The notes under the pieces: model-generated
What the model was told of the DNA's origin: nothing
The model's input: the letters and a program-made list of their open reading frames with translations, nothing else
Database searches by the model: none
Part shown: positions 34,156 to 42,028 of the stretch, piece by piece
How the letters are laid out: each line of letters starts with the position of its first letter
Numbering within the stretch: position 1 is the first letter of the stretch
Assembly: GCA_963699055.1 (NCBI GenBank)
Contig: CAVOTA010000002.1
Coordinates: 1,550,001-1,614,000, forward strand
DNA from: Bog-756 sp963699055
GTDB lineage: Bacteria; Actinomycetota; Acidimicrobiia; Acidimicrobiales; RAAP-2
Direction: 5' to 3'
Length of the DNA stretch: 64,000 nt
Program-made: the position numbers and the translations under genes

Positions 34156-35154
34156 ATGACCCGCCGTTCCCGGATCCGGGTCGCGGCCGTCGCCGCCGCC
34201 ACGCTGGTCGCCGTCGGACTCGCGGCCTGCAGCTCCGAGTCGGTCACGCCGTCCCTCGGACCCGTGGTCTACGCCGCCCTCGGCGCCGGGATCCCCAACC
34301 CCGGGAACACCGTCGCCGTCGTCGACGCCGGCACGGGCGCCACGGGGACGCCGGTCACCGTCGGCACCCTGCCCGCCGCCCTGGCGCTGGTGCCGGGTGA
34401 CGGGGACCTGCTGGTGGCGGTCAAGGCGCAGAACGAACTCGTCGAGGTGGCGACGGCCACCGGCAAGGTGGTGCGTCGGGTGGTGGTCGGTCTCGAGCCC
34501 GATGCCGTGGCCGTCACCCCGGACGGGAGACTGGCCCTGGTGGCGAACTTCGGGGACGGCACCGTCACCCCCGTCCGCCTCGCCACCTTCACCGCCGGGG
34601 CCGGCGTGCCCGTCGGCCACCAGCCCGTGGCCGTCGCCGTCACCCCGGACGGGAGCCGTGCCCTGGTGGCGAACTTCGAGGACGGGACGCTGACCCCGGT
34701 GGCCCTCCCGTCCCTCACGCCGGGGCCACCCGTTCCCGTCGGCCCCGAACCGAGTGACGTCCTCGTCGCCGCCGGCGGATCCACGGCGCTGGTCACCGGC
34801 TTCCAGACGAGCTCGGTCACGCCGGTGGCACTGCCGGCGCTGCTCGCCGGGGCACCCGTGCCCGTCGGCGCCAACCCGACCGGCATCGCCGCACTCCCGG
34901 GCTCACCCGTCGCCTGGATCAGCGCGGGCGACGGCGTCACCCCGTTCGCGGTGGTGGACCGCCAGGTGGGGAACGCCATCGCCATCGGGACGCCGGCCGA
35001 GTGCGTCGCCGCCGCGTCGGACGGCACGCTGTGGGTGTGCGGGGGCGACGGGGACCTCGTCGAGGTCGACCCCGCCAGGGACCGGGTGGTCCGCACCGTG
35101 GCGTTGGGCGGACTGCCGGCCGCCGCCGTGGTCAGTGCGCGGGTGGGAGCGTGA
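34156..35154 (+). CDS. Beta-propeller lipoprotein (YVTN-type repeats)
   Basis: A 332-residue exported protein. After MTRRSRIRV a hydrophobic segment leads to the lipobox GLAACSSE, so it is probably anchored through lipidated Cys. The body has repeats of about 43 residues with P-DAVAVTPDGRLALVANFGD and GTVTPV patterns, the blade signature of YVTN/NHL-type propellers. No catalytic residues are evident. Role unknown; surface binding or scaffolding is usual for such proteins. An alternative start is GTG 34150. The end overlaps the convergent GNAT gene by 23 bases. Confidence 0.8.
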   Translation: MTRRSRIRVAAVAAATLVAVGLAACSSESVTPSLGPVVYAALGAGIPNPGNTVAVVDAGTGATGTPVTVGTLPAALALVPGDGDLLVAVKAQNELVEVATATGKVVRRVVVGLEPDAVAVTPDGRLALVANFGDGTVTPVRLATFTAGAGVPVGHQPVAVAVTPDGSRALVANFEDGTLTPVALPSLTPGPPVPVGPEPSDVLVAAGGSTALVTGFQTSSVTPVALPALLAGAPVPVGANPTGIAALPGSPVAWISAGDGVTPFAVVDRQVGNAIAIGTPAECVAAASDGTLWVCGGDGDLVEVDPARDRVVRTVALGGLPAAAVVSARVGA

Positions 35155-35881
35155 GCACCGGCTCACCGGACGGCGGGAGCCCCGGTGCACGTGCCGCCAC
35201 GAACCGGGTCCGGCGACGCAGGGTGTACCCCATCGCCTCGTAGAGACGGATGGCGTCGGTGTTGTCGGCCGCCGCATGCAGCATCGGCACCTCACCGCGG
35301 GCACCGATCCCCGCGCCCACGACCCGGACCAGCAGCTCGCCCAGGCCGCGGCGCCGATGGTCGGGGTGGGTGGCGACCCCGCTGATCTCGGACCAGCCCA
35401 CGGGTCGCATCCGCTCGCCGGCCATGGCCACGAGCCGACCGTGGGACCGGACACCCACGTAGCCGCCCAGCTCCACCGTCCGCGGGGCGAAGGGCCCCGG
35501 TCGCGCCAGCGCCACCAGTCCGAGCATGTCGGGGACGTCGGCGTCGCCCAGCTCCACGACCTCGGTACCGTCCGGCGGGACCGGCGGTGGTGCGTCGACC
35601 AGCGACTCGCCGGTGAGCTGCACGGCAGGTCCGTCGTACTCGACCGTCCACCCGGCGGGCGGCGTGGCCGTGCACGAGGTCGTGATCACCACCGAGCCCG
35701 GTCCGATCAGTGCCGCCATGGCCGACCAGTCGTCCGGGCCGGGTACGTCTTCGAAGGCGCCGAACGGCGATACGTCCGGCAGGTACCGGGCCACGGTGCC
35801 GGCCACCTCGCCGTGGACGCGCTGGGACCCGGTGAGGGCGGACCAGGCGGGGTTGTCGAGCGCGTGCACCGGAGCGGTCAC
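35132..35881 (-). CDS. GNAT family N-acetyltransferase
   Basis: A 249-residue protein. The N-terminal 110 residues are poorly conserved. The GNAT core follows: the acetyl-CoA loop SGVATHPDHRRRGLGELLVR (motif A, R-R-x-G-L-G), then PMLHAAADNTDAIRLYEAMG and YTLRRRTRFV near the C terminus. It resembles the FR47-like subgroup. Substrate unknown. The start is GTG 35881 with only a weak GAGG nearby, so the true start is uncertain. Confidence 0.82.
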   Translation of the reverse strand: MTAPVHALDNPAWSALTGSQRVHGEVAGTVARYLPDVSPFGAFEDVPGPDDWSAMAALIGPGSVVITTSCTATPPAGWTVEYDGPAVQLTGESLVDAPPPVPPDGTEVVELGDADVPDMLGLVALARPGPFAPRTVELGGYVGVRSHGRLVAMAGERMRPVGWSEISGVATHPDHRRRGLGELLVRVVGAGIGARGEVPMLHAAADNTDAIRLYEAMGYTLRRRTRFVAARAPGLPPSGEPVLTLPPAH

Positions 35882-36019
35882 CTCACGGGGGGTGGGAGCG
35901 GGCGGTCCCGAACCTACCCCGCGACGTCCTGGCTCCGGCCCGCCCGCCGGAGATCCGGGACGCCGTGGAACCGGCCGGGTCGCGGTGGCCGGTCGTGGCG
36001 GGCGGCCGGCTGGTGGAGG

Positions 36020-36532
36020 TCAGTAGGGCGCCACGGGCACGGCGTCCTCCGTGCGGCGTCCGAGCCGGACGGCGGCGGTGGCACCCCGGCGCCCGGCGGG
36101 CACCGTACCGGTCACGGCGCCGAGGCCGATGGGCGGCATGTTGACGTACACGGTCTCGATCCAGGTGTCCGACAGGACGACGGTCTCGTGGTAGATGCCG
36201 ACCGAGCCGTTGTCCTTGATCCGCCGGTTGAACGACCGCCAGGCCGGCAGATGGGTACGGTCGCCGGACCGGGCGTACGCGTCGAGCGCCTCGAACGAGG
36301 TCCAGTACTGCCAGACGAGCACGGTGCGTCCCGACACGAACGTCCGCGGCGTCCCCACCAGCCCGAGGGACGGCGCACCGCGCAGCTCCCGGAGCATGCG
36401 GGGCATGGCCAGCGCCACCGGCACCCACCGCCACACCTGCCACAGGCGGTTGACCCGCATGCCGATCAGGAAGAGGACCGTGCCGTCGACACCGGCGTCC
36501 GCCGAGTGCCGTCCCCGCTCAATGTGATTCAT
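36020..36532 (-). CDS. DUF4188 family protein (dimeric alpha/beta-barrel, monooxygenase-like)
   Basis: A 170-residue protein resembling DUF4188: FLIGMRVNRLWQVWRWVPVA, then LVWQYWTSFEALDAYARSGD, HLPAWRSFNRRIKDNGSVGI, and YHETVVLSDTWIETVYVNMP. Family members are related to dimeric ferredoxin-like monooxygenases or aldoxime dehydratases; the reaction is unknown. The start ATG 36532 sits six bases after TACAAT and inside a perfect inverted repeat, so repression at the promoter is likely. No regulator gene lies next to it. Confidence 0.78.
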   Translation of the reverse strand: MNHIERGRHSADAGVDGTVLFLIGMRVNRLWQVWRWVPVALAMPRMLRELRGAPSLGLVGTPRTFVSGRTVLVWQYWTSFEALDAYARSGDRTHLPAWRSFNRRIKDNGSVGIYHETVVLSDTWIETVYVNMPPIGLGAVTGTVPAGRRGATAAVRLGRRTEDAVPVAPY

Positions 36533-36542
36533 GTTCACATTG
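36520..36542 (-). promoter_or_regulatory. Perfect palindrome over the -10 box and start codon of the DUF4188 gene
   Basis: CAATGTGA at 36520-36527 and TCACATTG at 36535-36542 are perfect 8-base inverted arms with a 7-base spacer. The arms overlap the TACAAT -10 element and the ATG. Dimeric TetR- or MarR-type repressors commonly use such sites. The cognate regulator is not evident. Confidence 0.65.
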
Positions 36543-36544
36543 TA
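36539..36544 (-). promoter_or_regulatory. -10 element of leaderless promoter (TACAAT)
   Basis: TACAAT on the minus strand ends six bases before ATG 36532. It is the most consensus-like box in the window. Confidence 0.65.
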
Positions 36545-36638
36545 GCCCGTCGTCCCCGGGATGTCACGGCCGGGACCCCCCGGACGAGGGTCGGGGGCAG
36601 CCCGGCCCCGGGGTCGCGCCGCCTGACCACCCGACGGT

Positions 36639-36644
36639 TATCGT
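36639..36644 (+). promoter_or_regulatory. -10 element of the tRNA-Lys gene (TATCGT)
   Basis: TATCGT lies eight bases before the tRNA 5' end at 36653, consistent with a -10 box and a very short tRNA leader. Confidence 0.45.
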
Positions 36645-36652
36645 GCAGTGCC

Positions 36653-36728
36653 GGGCCGTTAGCTCAGCAGGTAGAGCAGGGGACTTTTAATCCCAAGGTG
36701 CCGGGATCGAGACCCGGACGGCCCACCA
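36653..36728 (+). tRNA. tRNA-Lys (anticodon TTT), CCA encoded
   Basis: Acceptor GGGCCGT pairs with ACGGCCC and is followed by encoded ACCA. The D arm is GCTC/GAGC. The anticodon loop is CTTTTAA, giving anticodon TTT (Lys). The T stem is CCGGG/CCCGG. Two oddities are visible: the T loop reads ATCGAGA, so position 54 is A rather than the almost invariant T, and the first anticodon-stem pair (27-43) is a G-A mismatch. Confidence 0.93.
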
Positions 36729-36798
36729 GGAGGTGCCGAAGGCACCCATGGACCTGGACCCGTCACCGGGCCGGCCCCCGGTGCCCGGTCGGGTCCCG

Positions 36799-37311
36799 TC
36801 AGCCCTGCTCCGGCTCGAACAGGAATCCCATGGTCTCGCGCAGCGCGGCGTCGACCAGTTCGATCCGGACGCCGAGTGCGTTGCGGTGGTACGCAAACGA
36901 CACCGGGGCGCGGTCACCGCTCCGGCCGCACAGCTGCAGCGGGCAGCCGCCGTCCGCCAGACCGGAGCCGTCGACGGTCAGGTCGTCGCTCCAGAAGCCG
37001 ATGTGGTGGAGGTTGGAGTGCTCGTTGCGGACCCAGACGGAGCCGGGCACCTCCAGGATCAACTCGAGGTGGGGACCGTCGACCGAGTAGCACATGGTCG
37101 TGGGGAGTACGACGTCCCGACCGTCGCCGTCGCGGTACTCCACGGCCTCGAGCTGCAGCACCGGGCCCCACCGCACCCCCAGCTGTCCGGTGAGCTCCGT
37201 CTGGGCGGCCGGGATGTCGGGGACGACGATACCCACGTGATAGAGCGGCCACGGCGTCCGCCCGCTCATGCCTGCCGGCCTCCGCTGCCGCGCCGTGCCG
37301 TCGATCGTCAC
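36799..37311 (-). CDS. VOC (glyoxalase/bleomycin-resistance) family protein
   Basis: A 170-residue protein of the vicinal oxygen chelate fold. It has YHVGIVVPDIPAAQTEL at the start, VDGPHLELILEVPGSVW with a likely metal-binding His/Glu, and NLHHIGFWSDD with His in the second module. The reaction is unknown. GTG 37311 is chosen because a TACGGT box at 37341-37346 would start the mRNA near 37334, leaving a leader with a GGAGGGGG ribosome site. It runs towards the tRNA-Lys gene. Confidence 0.78.
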   Translation of the reverse strand: MTIDGTARQRRPAGMSGRTPWPLYHVGIVVPDIPAAQTELTGQLGVRWGPVLQLEAVEYRDGDGRDVVLPTTMCYSVDGPHLELILEVPGSVWVRNEHSNLHHIGFWSDDLTVDGSGLADGGCPLQLCGRSGDRAPVSFAYHRNALGVRIELVDAALRETMGFLFEPEQG

Positions 37312-37340
37312 CGGACCCCCTCCGTCGTTCGTCCTCCCCA

Positions 37341-37346
37341 ACCGTA
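37341..37346 (-). promoter_or_regulatory. -10 element for the VOC gene (TACGGT)
   Basis: TACGGT on the minus strand lies 29 bases upstream of GTG 37311, giving a short leader that carries a purine-rich ribosome-binding site. Confidence 0.45.
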
Positions 37347-37436
37347 GGCGCCCGACGGCCGCGGGCGCCGGCCACGACGACCGACGCGGACCGTCGGTGG
37401 GCCCGCCGGACCGGGACCCCGCGACGCCGATCCCGT

Positions 37437-37442
37437 TAGGGT
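37437..37442 (+). promoter_or_regulatory. -10 element of the dehydrogenase/sulfotransferase operon (TAGGGT)
   Basis: TAGGGT lies ten bases before ATG 37453, predicting transcription from about 37449 through the five coupled genes to 41965. Confidence 0.5.
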
Positions 37443-37452
37443 GACGGGCGAC

Positions 37453-37659
37453 ATGCCGACCGCCACCGAGCCCGCCGAGCCCAGGGTCGGGCGCCCTCGC
37501 GGTGCCCGACCCGATCCGACGACCCGGCAGGCGAGCGTCGAGCCGCTCGAGGGACGCGGCCGGACCGCCGTGAGCCTCGCCGCCATCGCCGAGGTCGCCG
37601 GCACCACCACGGCGGCGATCCGTCGGTGGTGGGGTCCGGACGGCCGGGTGGCCCGATGA
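37453..37659 (+). CDS. Small TetR-type helix-turn-helix protein, or truncated TetR remnant
   Basis: A 68-residue ORF. After a Pro/Arg-rich lead with GRPRGARPD, the segment TAVSLAAIAEVAGTTTAAIR followed by RWWG resembles the DNA-binding helices of TetR regulators (compare ..SLRDIAERAGVSKGTLYRHF). The ligand domain is missing: the stop overlaps the next ATG as ATGA. It could be a stand-alone HTH protein, translated to couple into the dehydrogenase, or what remains of a deleted regulator. Coding potential is supported by the promoter box and the overlap. Confidence 0.55.
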   Translation: MPTATEPAEPRVGRPRGARPDPTTRQASVEPLEGRGRTAVSLAAIAEVAGTTTAAIRRWWGPDGRVAR

Positions 37660-38669
37660 AGCAGATCCGGGTCCACGGCCCCGACGACGTCCGGCTGGAC
37701 GACATCGACCCGCCGGATCCCGGGCCCCGGGACGTCGTGCTGCAGGTGGCGGCCTGCGGCATCTGCGGCTCCGACGTCTCCTGGATCCACAGGGGCGGAC
37801 TCGCCGGACCGACCGGCACGCCCATGCCGCTCGGACACGAGCTGGCGGGCATCGTCGACTGGGTGGGCACCGAGGTCGACGACATCGGGGTCGGCGACCG
37901 GGTCATCGTCCACCCCGGTGCCGGCGACGGTGGGCAGATCGGCAGCGGCGGTGCCGTCGGTGGGCTGACGCCGTCGCTGCTGCTGCGAAACGCCCGGCGG
38001 GGTGAGCGCGTCTTCGCCGTACCCGACGGCGTGCCGCTCACGGTGGCGGCACTCGCCGAACCCCTCGGCGTCGGCATGCAGGCGGTCAACCAGGCCGACG
38101 TGGCTCCCGGTGACAAGGTGGTCGTCTTCGGATGCGGCCCGGTCGGCCTGATGGCGATCGCCACGCTGATCGACCGGGGCGTCCACCAGGTCGTCGCCGT
38201 CGACCCGAGTCCACGGCGACTGGCGCTCGCCGACGGCCTCGGTGCCCAGGCGACGCTCGATCCCACCACGGTCGACGTGTGGGACGAGCTCGCCCGGCTC
38301 CACGGCACGTCGCCCTTCATGTTCGGACCCACCGCGGCCACCGACGCCTTCATCGAGGCGTCCGGGGCCGACCAGGTGATCGGCGACATCCTCCAGAACG
38401 GCCGGGTCGGTGGTCGGCTGTCGGTGGTGGCCCTGCACTACCGCCCGGTTCCGACCAGCTTCCTCATGCTGTTGATGAAGCAGTTCACCATCCGCGGGTC
38501 GATGGAGTACCCACCGCGGTTCGAGGACGCCATCGAACTGCTCGAACGGCGCGACCTGTCCGGGCTGATCACCCATCGATTCCCGCTCGAGCAGTTCGAG
38601 GACGGCCTGCACCTGCTCGAGGGATCCGAGGAGTGCGGCAAGGTGATGATCACGATGGGTGTCGGGTGA
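37656..38669 (+). CDS. Zinc-containing medium-chain alcohol dehydrogenase family protein
   Basis: A 337-residue MDR enzyme. Catalytic zinc residues are visible in CGICGSDVSWIH (Cys) and PLGHELAGIV (His-Glu). The NAD(P) fold has VVFGCGPVGLMAIA. The four-cysteine structural zinc lobe is absent: the region after GDRVIVHPG is Gly-rich without Cys. Substrate unknown. ATG overlaps the HTH stop, and the end overlaps the SDR start (GTGA), so it belongs to a coupled operon. Confidence 0.9.
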   Translation: MKQIRVHGPDDVRLDDIDPPDPGPRDVVLQVAACGICGSDVSWIHRGGLAGPTGTPMPLGHELAGIVDWVGTEVDDIGVGDRVIVHPGAGDGGQIGSGGAVGGLTPSLLLRNARRGERVFAVPDGVPLTVAALAEPLGVGMQAVNQADVAPGDKVVVFGCGPVGLMAIATLIDRGVHQVVAVDPSPRRLALADGLGAQATLDPTTVDVWDELARLHGTSPFMFGPTAATDAFIEASGADQVIGDILQNGRVGGRLSVVALHYRPVPTSFLMLLMKQFTIRGSMEYPPRFEDAIELLERRDLSGLITHRFPLEQFEDGLHLLEGSEECGKVMITMGVG

Positions 38670-39418
38670 CGGTCAACCGCTGCACCTTCGACTTTTCCGG
38701 CACCCGGGTCCTCCTGACCGGGGGGACCAGCGGGATCGGGTTCGCCACGGCGTCCGCCTTCGCGGACGCCGGGGCGTCCGTCACCGTCACCGGGACCCGT
38801 CCCACCACCGCGGACTACGACACGGCGCTCGACCGGTTCGCCTACCGGCAGGTCGACCTGCGGGACACCGACGCCGTCGACCGGCTGGCCAGGAGCATCC
38901 CCTCGCTCGACATCCTCGTGAACAACGCCGGGGCCAACTTCCCCGACGGCAGGGACGAATGGGACCCCGACGGGTTCTCCGCGGCACTGGACCTCAATGT
39001 CGAAGGGGCGATGCGGCTCACCACCGGGTGCCGACCCGCACTCGCCGCCAGCACGACGGCCGGTGGTGCCAGCGTGGTCAACATCGTGTCCATGACGGCC
39101 TTCCGTTCGACCACCATCGTGCCCGGCTACTCGGCCGCCAAGGCGGCCCTCCTGTCCCTCACCCGGAACCTGGCCGTCCACTGGGTCGGTGACGGCATCC
39201 GGGTGAACGCCGTGGCTCCGGGCCTCATCGACACGCCGATGACGGCGCCGATGCGGTCGTTCGACGGGATGGTCGACGCCGAGCTCGCCAAGGTCGCCAT
39301 CCGACGGATGGGCACCGTCGACGAGGTGGCGGCGGCCGTGCTCTTCCTGTCCAGCGACGCGTCGGCCTACACCACCGGGTCGGTGCTCGCCGTCGACGGC
39401 GGCTACCTGGCGCGCTGA
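38666..39418 (+). CDS. Short-chain dehydrogenase/reductase
   Basis: A 250-residue classical SDR. It shows VLLTGGTSGIGFATASAFAD, ILVNNAGANFPDG, the catalytic Ser in VVNIVSMTAF, and YSAAKAALLSLTRNLA with catalytic Tyr and Lys, then VNAVAPGLIDTPM. The C-terminal FLSSDASAYTTGSVLAVDGG is standard. Substrate unknown; the operon suggests hydroxyl/keto interconversion on a larger alcohol. GTG 38666 overlaps the previous stop. Confidence 0.92.
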   Translation: MTVNRCTFDFSGTRVLLTGGTSGIGFATASAFADAGASVTVTGTRPTTADYDTALDRFAYRQVDLRDTDAVDRLARSIPSLDILVNNAGANFPDGRDEWDPDGFSAALDLNVEGAMRLTTGCRPALAASTTAGGASVVNIVSMTAFRSTTIVPGYSAAKAALLSLTRNLAVHWVGDGIRVNAVAPGLIDTPMTAPMRSFDGMVDAELAKVAIRRMGTVDEVAAAVLFLSSDASAYTTGSVLAVDGGYLAR

Positions 39419-39449
39419 GCGCGGCGGACACGATGGGCGACGACCTCCG

Positions 39450-40703
39450 ATGAGCCACGTGATCCGGATCGACGACCTCGCCGAGCCGGTCCTGGACGAC
39501 GTCCAGCGTGCCGCCCTGGCCTACGGCGAGTCCGTGCACACGGACCTGAGCGTCGGCGCGGTGCTGGAACGGGCCACCGGCGCCACCGGGCTCGACGACT
39601 TCGGCCCGGACGACTTCCATGAGCGGCTCGCCCTGTGGCTGTCCGAGATGGACGAGGACGACGACGCCGTGGGGCTCGCACGACTGGTCCTGTCCGCCAA
39701 CGCCGTCCGGTACGCGACCAACCGCCTCCGGATCGTGGACCTCCTGACGAGACATCCCGAGATCCATGACGTGTCCATCGAACGACCGGTCATCGTGATG
39801 GGGCTGCCCCGGTCGGGGACGACCAACCTGGTCAACCTGCTCGGCGCCGACCAGCGGTTCCGGTCGATGCCGCTGTGGGAGGGCTACGAACCGGTGCCGG
39901 ACCCCGTCGGGCACGCCGGGACCGACGGGGTCGATCCCCGGTGGACCCGCTGCCACGACATGTGGGAGGCGATGCGGGCCACGGTCCCCCACGTGGCGGC
40001 CATGCACCCGATGGATCCCGACCACATCCACGAGGAGATCGAGCTCCAGCTCCCGGACTTCGCCTCCTACAACCAGGAGTGGGTGTGCCGGGCGCCGAGG
40101 TGGCGGGACTACCACCTGGCCCACGACCAGACGCCGCACTACCGGTACATGCGGACCGGCCTGCAGATCCTCCAGTGGCTGCGACCGCGCCAGCGCTGGG
40201 TGCTCAAGTCGCCGCAGCACCTCGAGCAGATCGGTCCGCTCCTGTCGGTGTTCCCCGACGCCACGGTGGTGGTCACCCACCGGGACCCGGTGGCGGTGGT
40301 GCAGTCCACGGCGACGATGCTGGCGTACTCGGCCCGTATGGCCTACCGGCACACCGTGCCGGAGTGGTACGTCGGGTACTGGACCGACCGCATCCGCCGA
40401 CTGCTGGCGTCCTCGGTCCGCGACCGCCACCTCCTCCCCGCCGGACGCACCGTCGACGTCTACTTCGACCGGTACATGGCCGACGAGCCGGGGACGCTGC
40501 AGCACATCTACGACGTGGCCGGGCTGGACTTCACGCCCGAGGCCCGTCGGCAGGTGGACGCCCATCGGAGGGCCCACCCACGCGGCGGGTCGGGCCGGGT
40601 CGCCTACGACCTCCGGCGGGACTTCTCCGTCACCCCCGACGAGGTGCGGGCGACGTTCGGCTTCTACTTCGACCGCTTCGACACGAGGATCGAGGTCACA
40701 TGA
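39450..40703 (+). CDS. Sulfotransferase family protein
   Basis: A 417-residue protein. The 5'-phosphosulfate loop PVIVMGLPRSGTTNLVNLLG (Gly118-Thr125 core) and a later VVVTHRDPVAVVQSTATM with Arg/Ser for the 3'-phosphate are the two PAPS-binding motifs. The VLKSPQHLEQIGPLLSVFPD segment is typical of actinobacterial sulfotransferases. The acceptor is unknown. It starts 31 bases after the SDR and overlaps the metallohydrolase start (ATGA). Confidence 0.88.
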   Translation: MSHVIRIDDLAEPVLDDVQRAALAYGESVHTDLSVGAVLERATGATGLDDFGPDDFHERLALWLSEMDEDDDAVGLARLVLSANAVRYATNRLRIVDLLTRHPEIHDVSIERPVIVMGLPRSGTTNLVNLLGADQRFRSMPLWEGYEPVPDPVGHAGTDGVDPRWTRCHDMWEAMRATVPHVAAMHPMDPDHIHEEIELQLPDFASYNQEWVCRAPRWRDYHLAHDQTPHYRYMRTGLQILQWLRPRQRWVLKSPQHLEQIGPLLSVFPDATVVVTHRDPVAVVQSTATMLAYSARMAYRHTVPEWYVGYWTDRIRRLLASSVRDRHLLPAGRTVDVYFDRYMADEPGTLQHIYDVAGLDFTPEARRQVDAHRRAHPRGGSGRVAYDLRRDFSVTPDEVRATFGFYFDRFDTRIEVT

Positions 40704-41965
40704 GCATCCAGGACGAGGTCGACCGCCTGATCGACGAACGACCCGGAAGGCAGCTGCTGACGCCGGACTACGAGGATCCCGCACACCGGATCTCCGACGT
40801 CATCTTCCGGTCGGGCGGGACGACCGCCGCGTACCTCCTCCTGACCGACGGCGGCCGGGTGATCGTCAACACGGGTCTGGGCTTCGAGGCCCCGCACCAC
40901 AAGCGGGTGTTCGACGCCGTGCGGTCCGGCCCCACCCACCACATCATCACCACCCAGGGCCACGTCGACCACCTCGGGGGTGTGGGTCTCTTCCGCGATC
41001 CGGGCACCACGTACATCGCCCAGGAGAACAACCGGGCGTGCCAGGCCGACGACGCCCGCATCCAGGCCCTGCGGATGCGCACCGCCGGCATCTGGTTCGA
41101 CATGCTCGGCACCGACGCCATCCGGATCGCCGGGGAGAATCCCGGCGTCCCGATGCGTCAGGACACGCCGACCCCGGACCTCACGTTCCGCGACCGGCTG
41201 GGTATGACCGTCGACGGCCTCCGACTGGAGCTCATCGCATCGGTCGGTGAGACCGTCGACAGCTGCATCGTCTGGCTCCCCGAGCACCGCACCGCGCTGA
41301 TCAGCAACCTGCTGGGCCCCCTCTTCCCCCACTTCCCGAACCTCAACACGCTGCGGGGCGACCGGTACCGGTCGGCCGAGGAGTACCTGGCCACGGTCCG
41401 GCGCCTGCGCCAGCTGCGGCCCGAGATGCTGGTCACCGGACGGCACGATCCCATCGTCGGCGCCGAGCTCATCGACGCGTCACTCGAGCGGCTCCACGAC
41501 GCGGTCGACCACGTCCACCGTCGGGCCCTCGAGGGGTTCAACGCCGGAGTGGACGTGTGGACGCTGATGCGCGAGATCGAACTGCCCCCCCGGCTACGGG
41601 TGGGCCAGGGCTACGGCAAGGTGTCCTGGGCCGTGCGGACGCTGTGGGAGACCTACGTCGGATGGTTCCAGCTCCGGTCCACCACCGAGATGTACCCCGA
41701 CTCGTCGGGTGCTGCGCTGGCCGAGCTCGTCGACGCCGCCGGCACCGATGCCGCCGTCGGGCGCGCCGAGGCCGCGCTGGCGCGCGGCGACGCCGTCGTG
41801 GCCATCCGTCTGGCCGAAGCCGTCGAGGCGCAGTCGCCGCACGATCCGAGGACCCGCGGCGTGCTGGTCGACGCCCACCGGTACCTGCTCGACCACGGCG
41901 GTGACGTCAGCTTCTGGGAGAACGGCTGGCTCCGCCACGAACTGGGGCGACGGACGCCGGAGTGA
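40700..41965 (+). CDS. Alkylsulfatase-like metallo-beta-lactamase-fold protein with altered metal ligands
   Basis: A 421-residue protein. The metal motif reads ITTQGHVDHLGGVG: the family T-H-x-H-x-D-H has Gln in place of the first His, as in GOB-type lactamases. The following region (WLPEHRTALISNLLGPLFPH, then FPNLNTLRGDRYRSAEEYL, VTGRHDPIVG) matches linear alkylsulfatases such as SdsA1. The Glu I would expect in the A-E-N position is Ser. A C-terminal dimerisation-type part (VRTLWETYVGWFQLRSTTEM) follows. It is translationally coupled to a sulfotransferase. Activity on a sulfate ester is plausible but the changed ligands make it uncertain. Confidence 0.8.
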   Translation: MSIQDEVDRLIDERPGRQLLTPDYEDPAHRISDVIFRSGGTTAAYLLLTDGGRVIVNTGLGFEAPHHKRVFDAVRSGPTHHIITTQGHVDHLGGVGLFRDPGTTYIAQENNRACQADDARIQALRMRTAGIWFDMLGTDAIRIAGENPGVPMRQDTPTPDLTFRDRLGMTVDGLRLELIASVGETVDSCIVWLPEHRTALISNLLGPLFPHFPNLNTLRGDRYRSAEEYLATVRRLRQLRPEMLVTGRHDPIVGAELIDASLERLHDAVDHVHRRALEGFNAGVDVWTLMREIELPPRLRVGQGYGKVSWAVRTLWETYVGWFQLRSTTEMYPDSSGAALAELVDAAGTDAAVGRAEAALARGDAVVAIRLAEAVEAQSPHDPRTRGVLVDAHRYLLDHGGDVSFWENGWLRHELGRRTPE

Positions 41966-42028
41966 GGGCGACGACCCGGACCGCCCACGTCCCCCGGCGG
42001 CGGAACCGCCTCGGGCGCACCGCGTCCG

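Noticed and set aside
41966..42028. GC-rich short inverted repeats after the metallohydrolase gene as a terminator
   Set aside because: The best stem is only five bases with imperfect extension and no T-run, which is expected by chance at this GC content.
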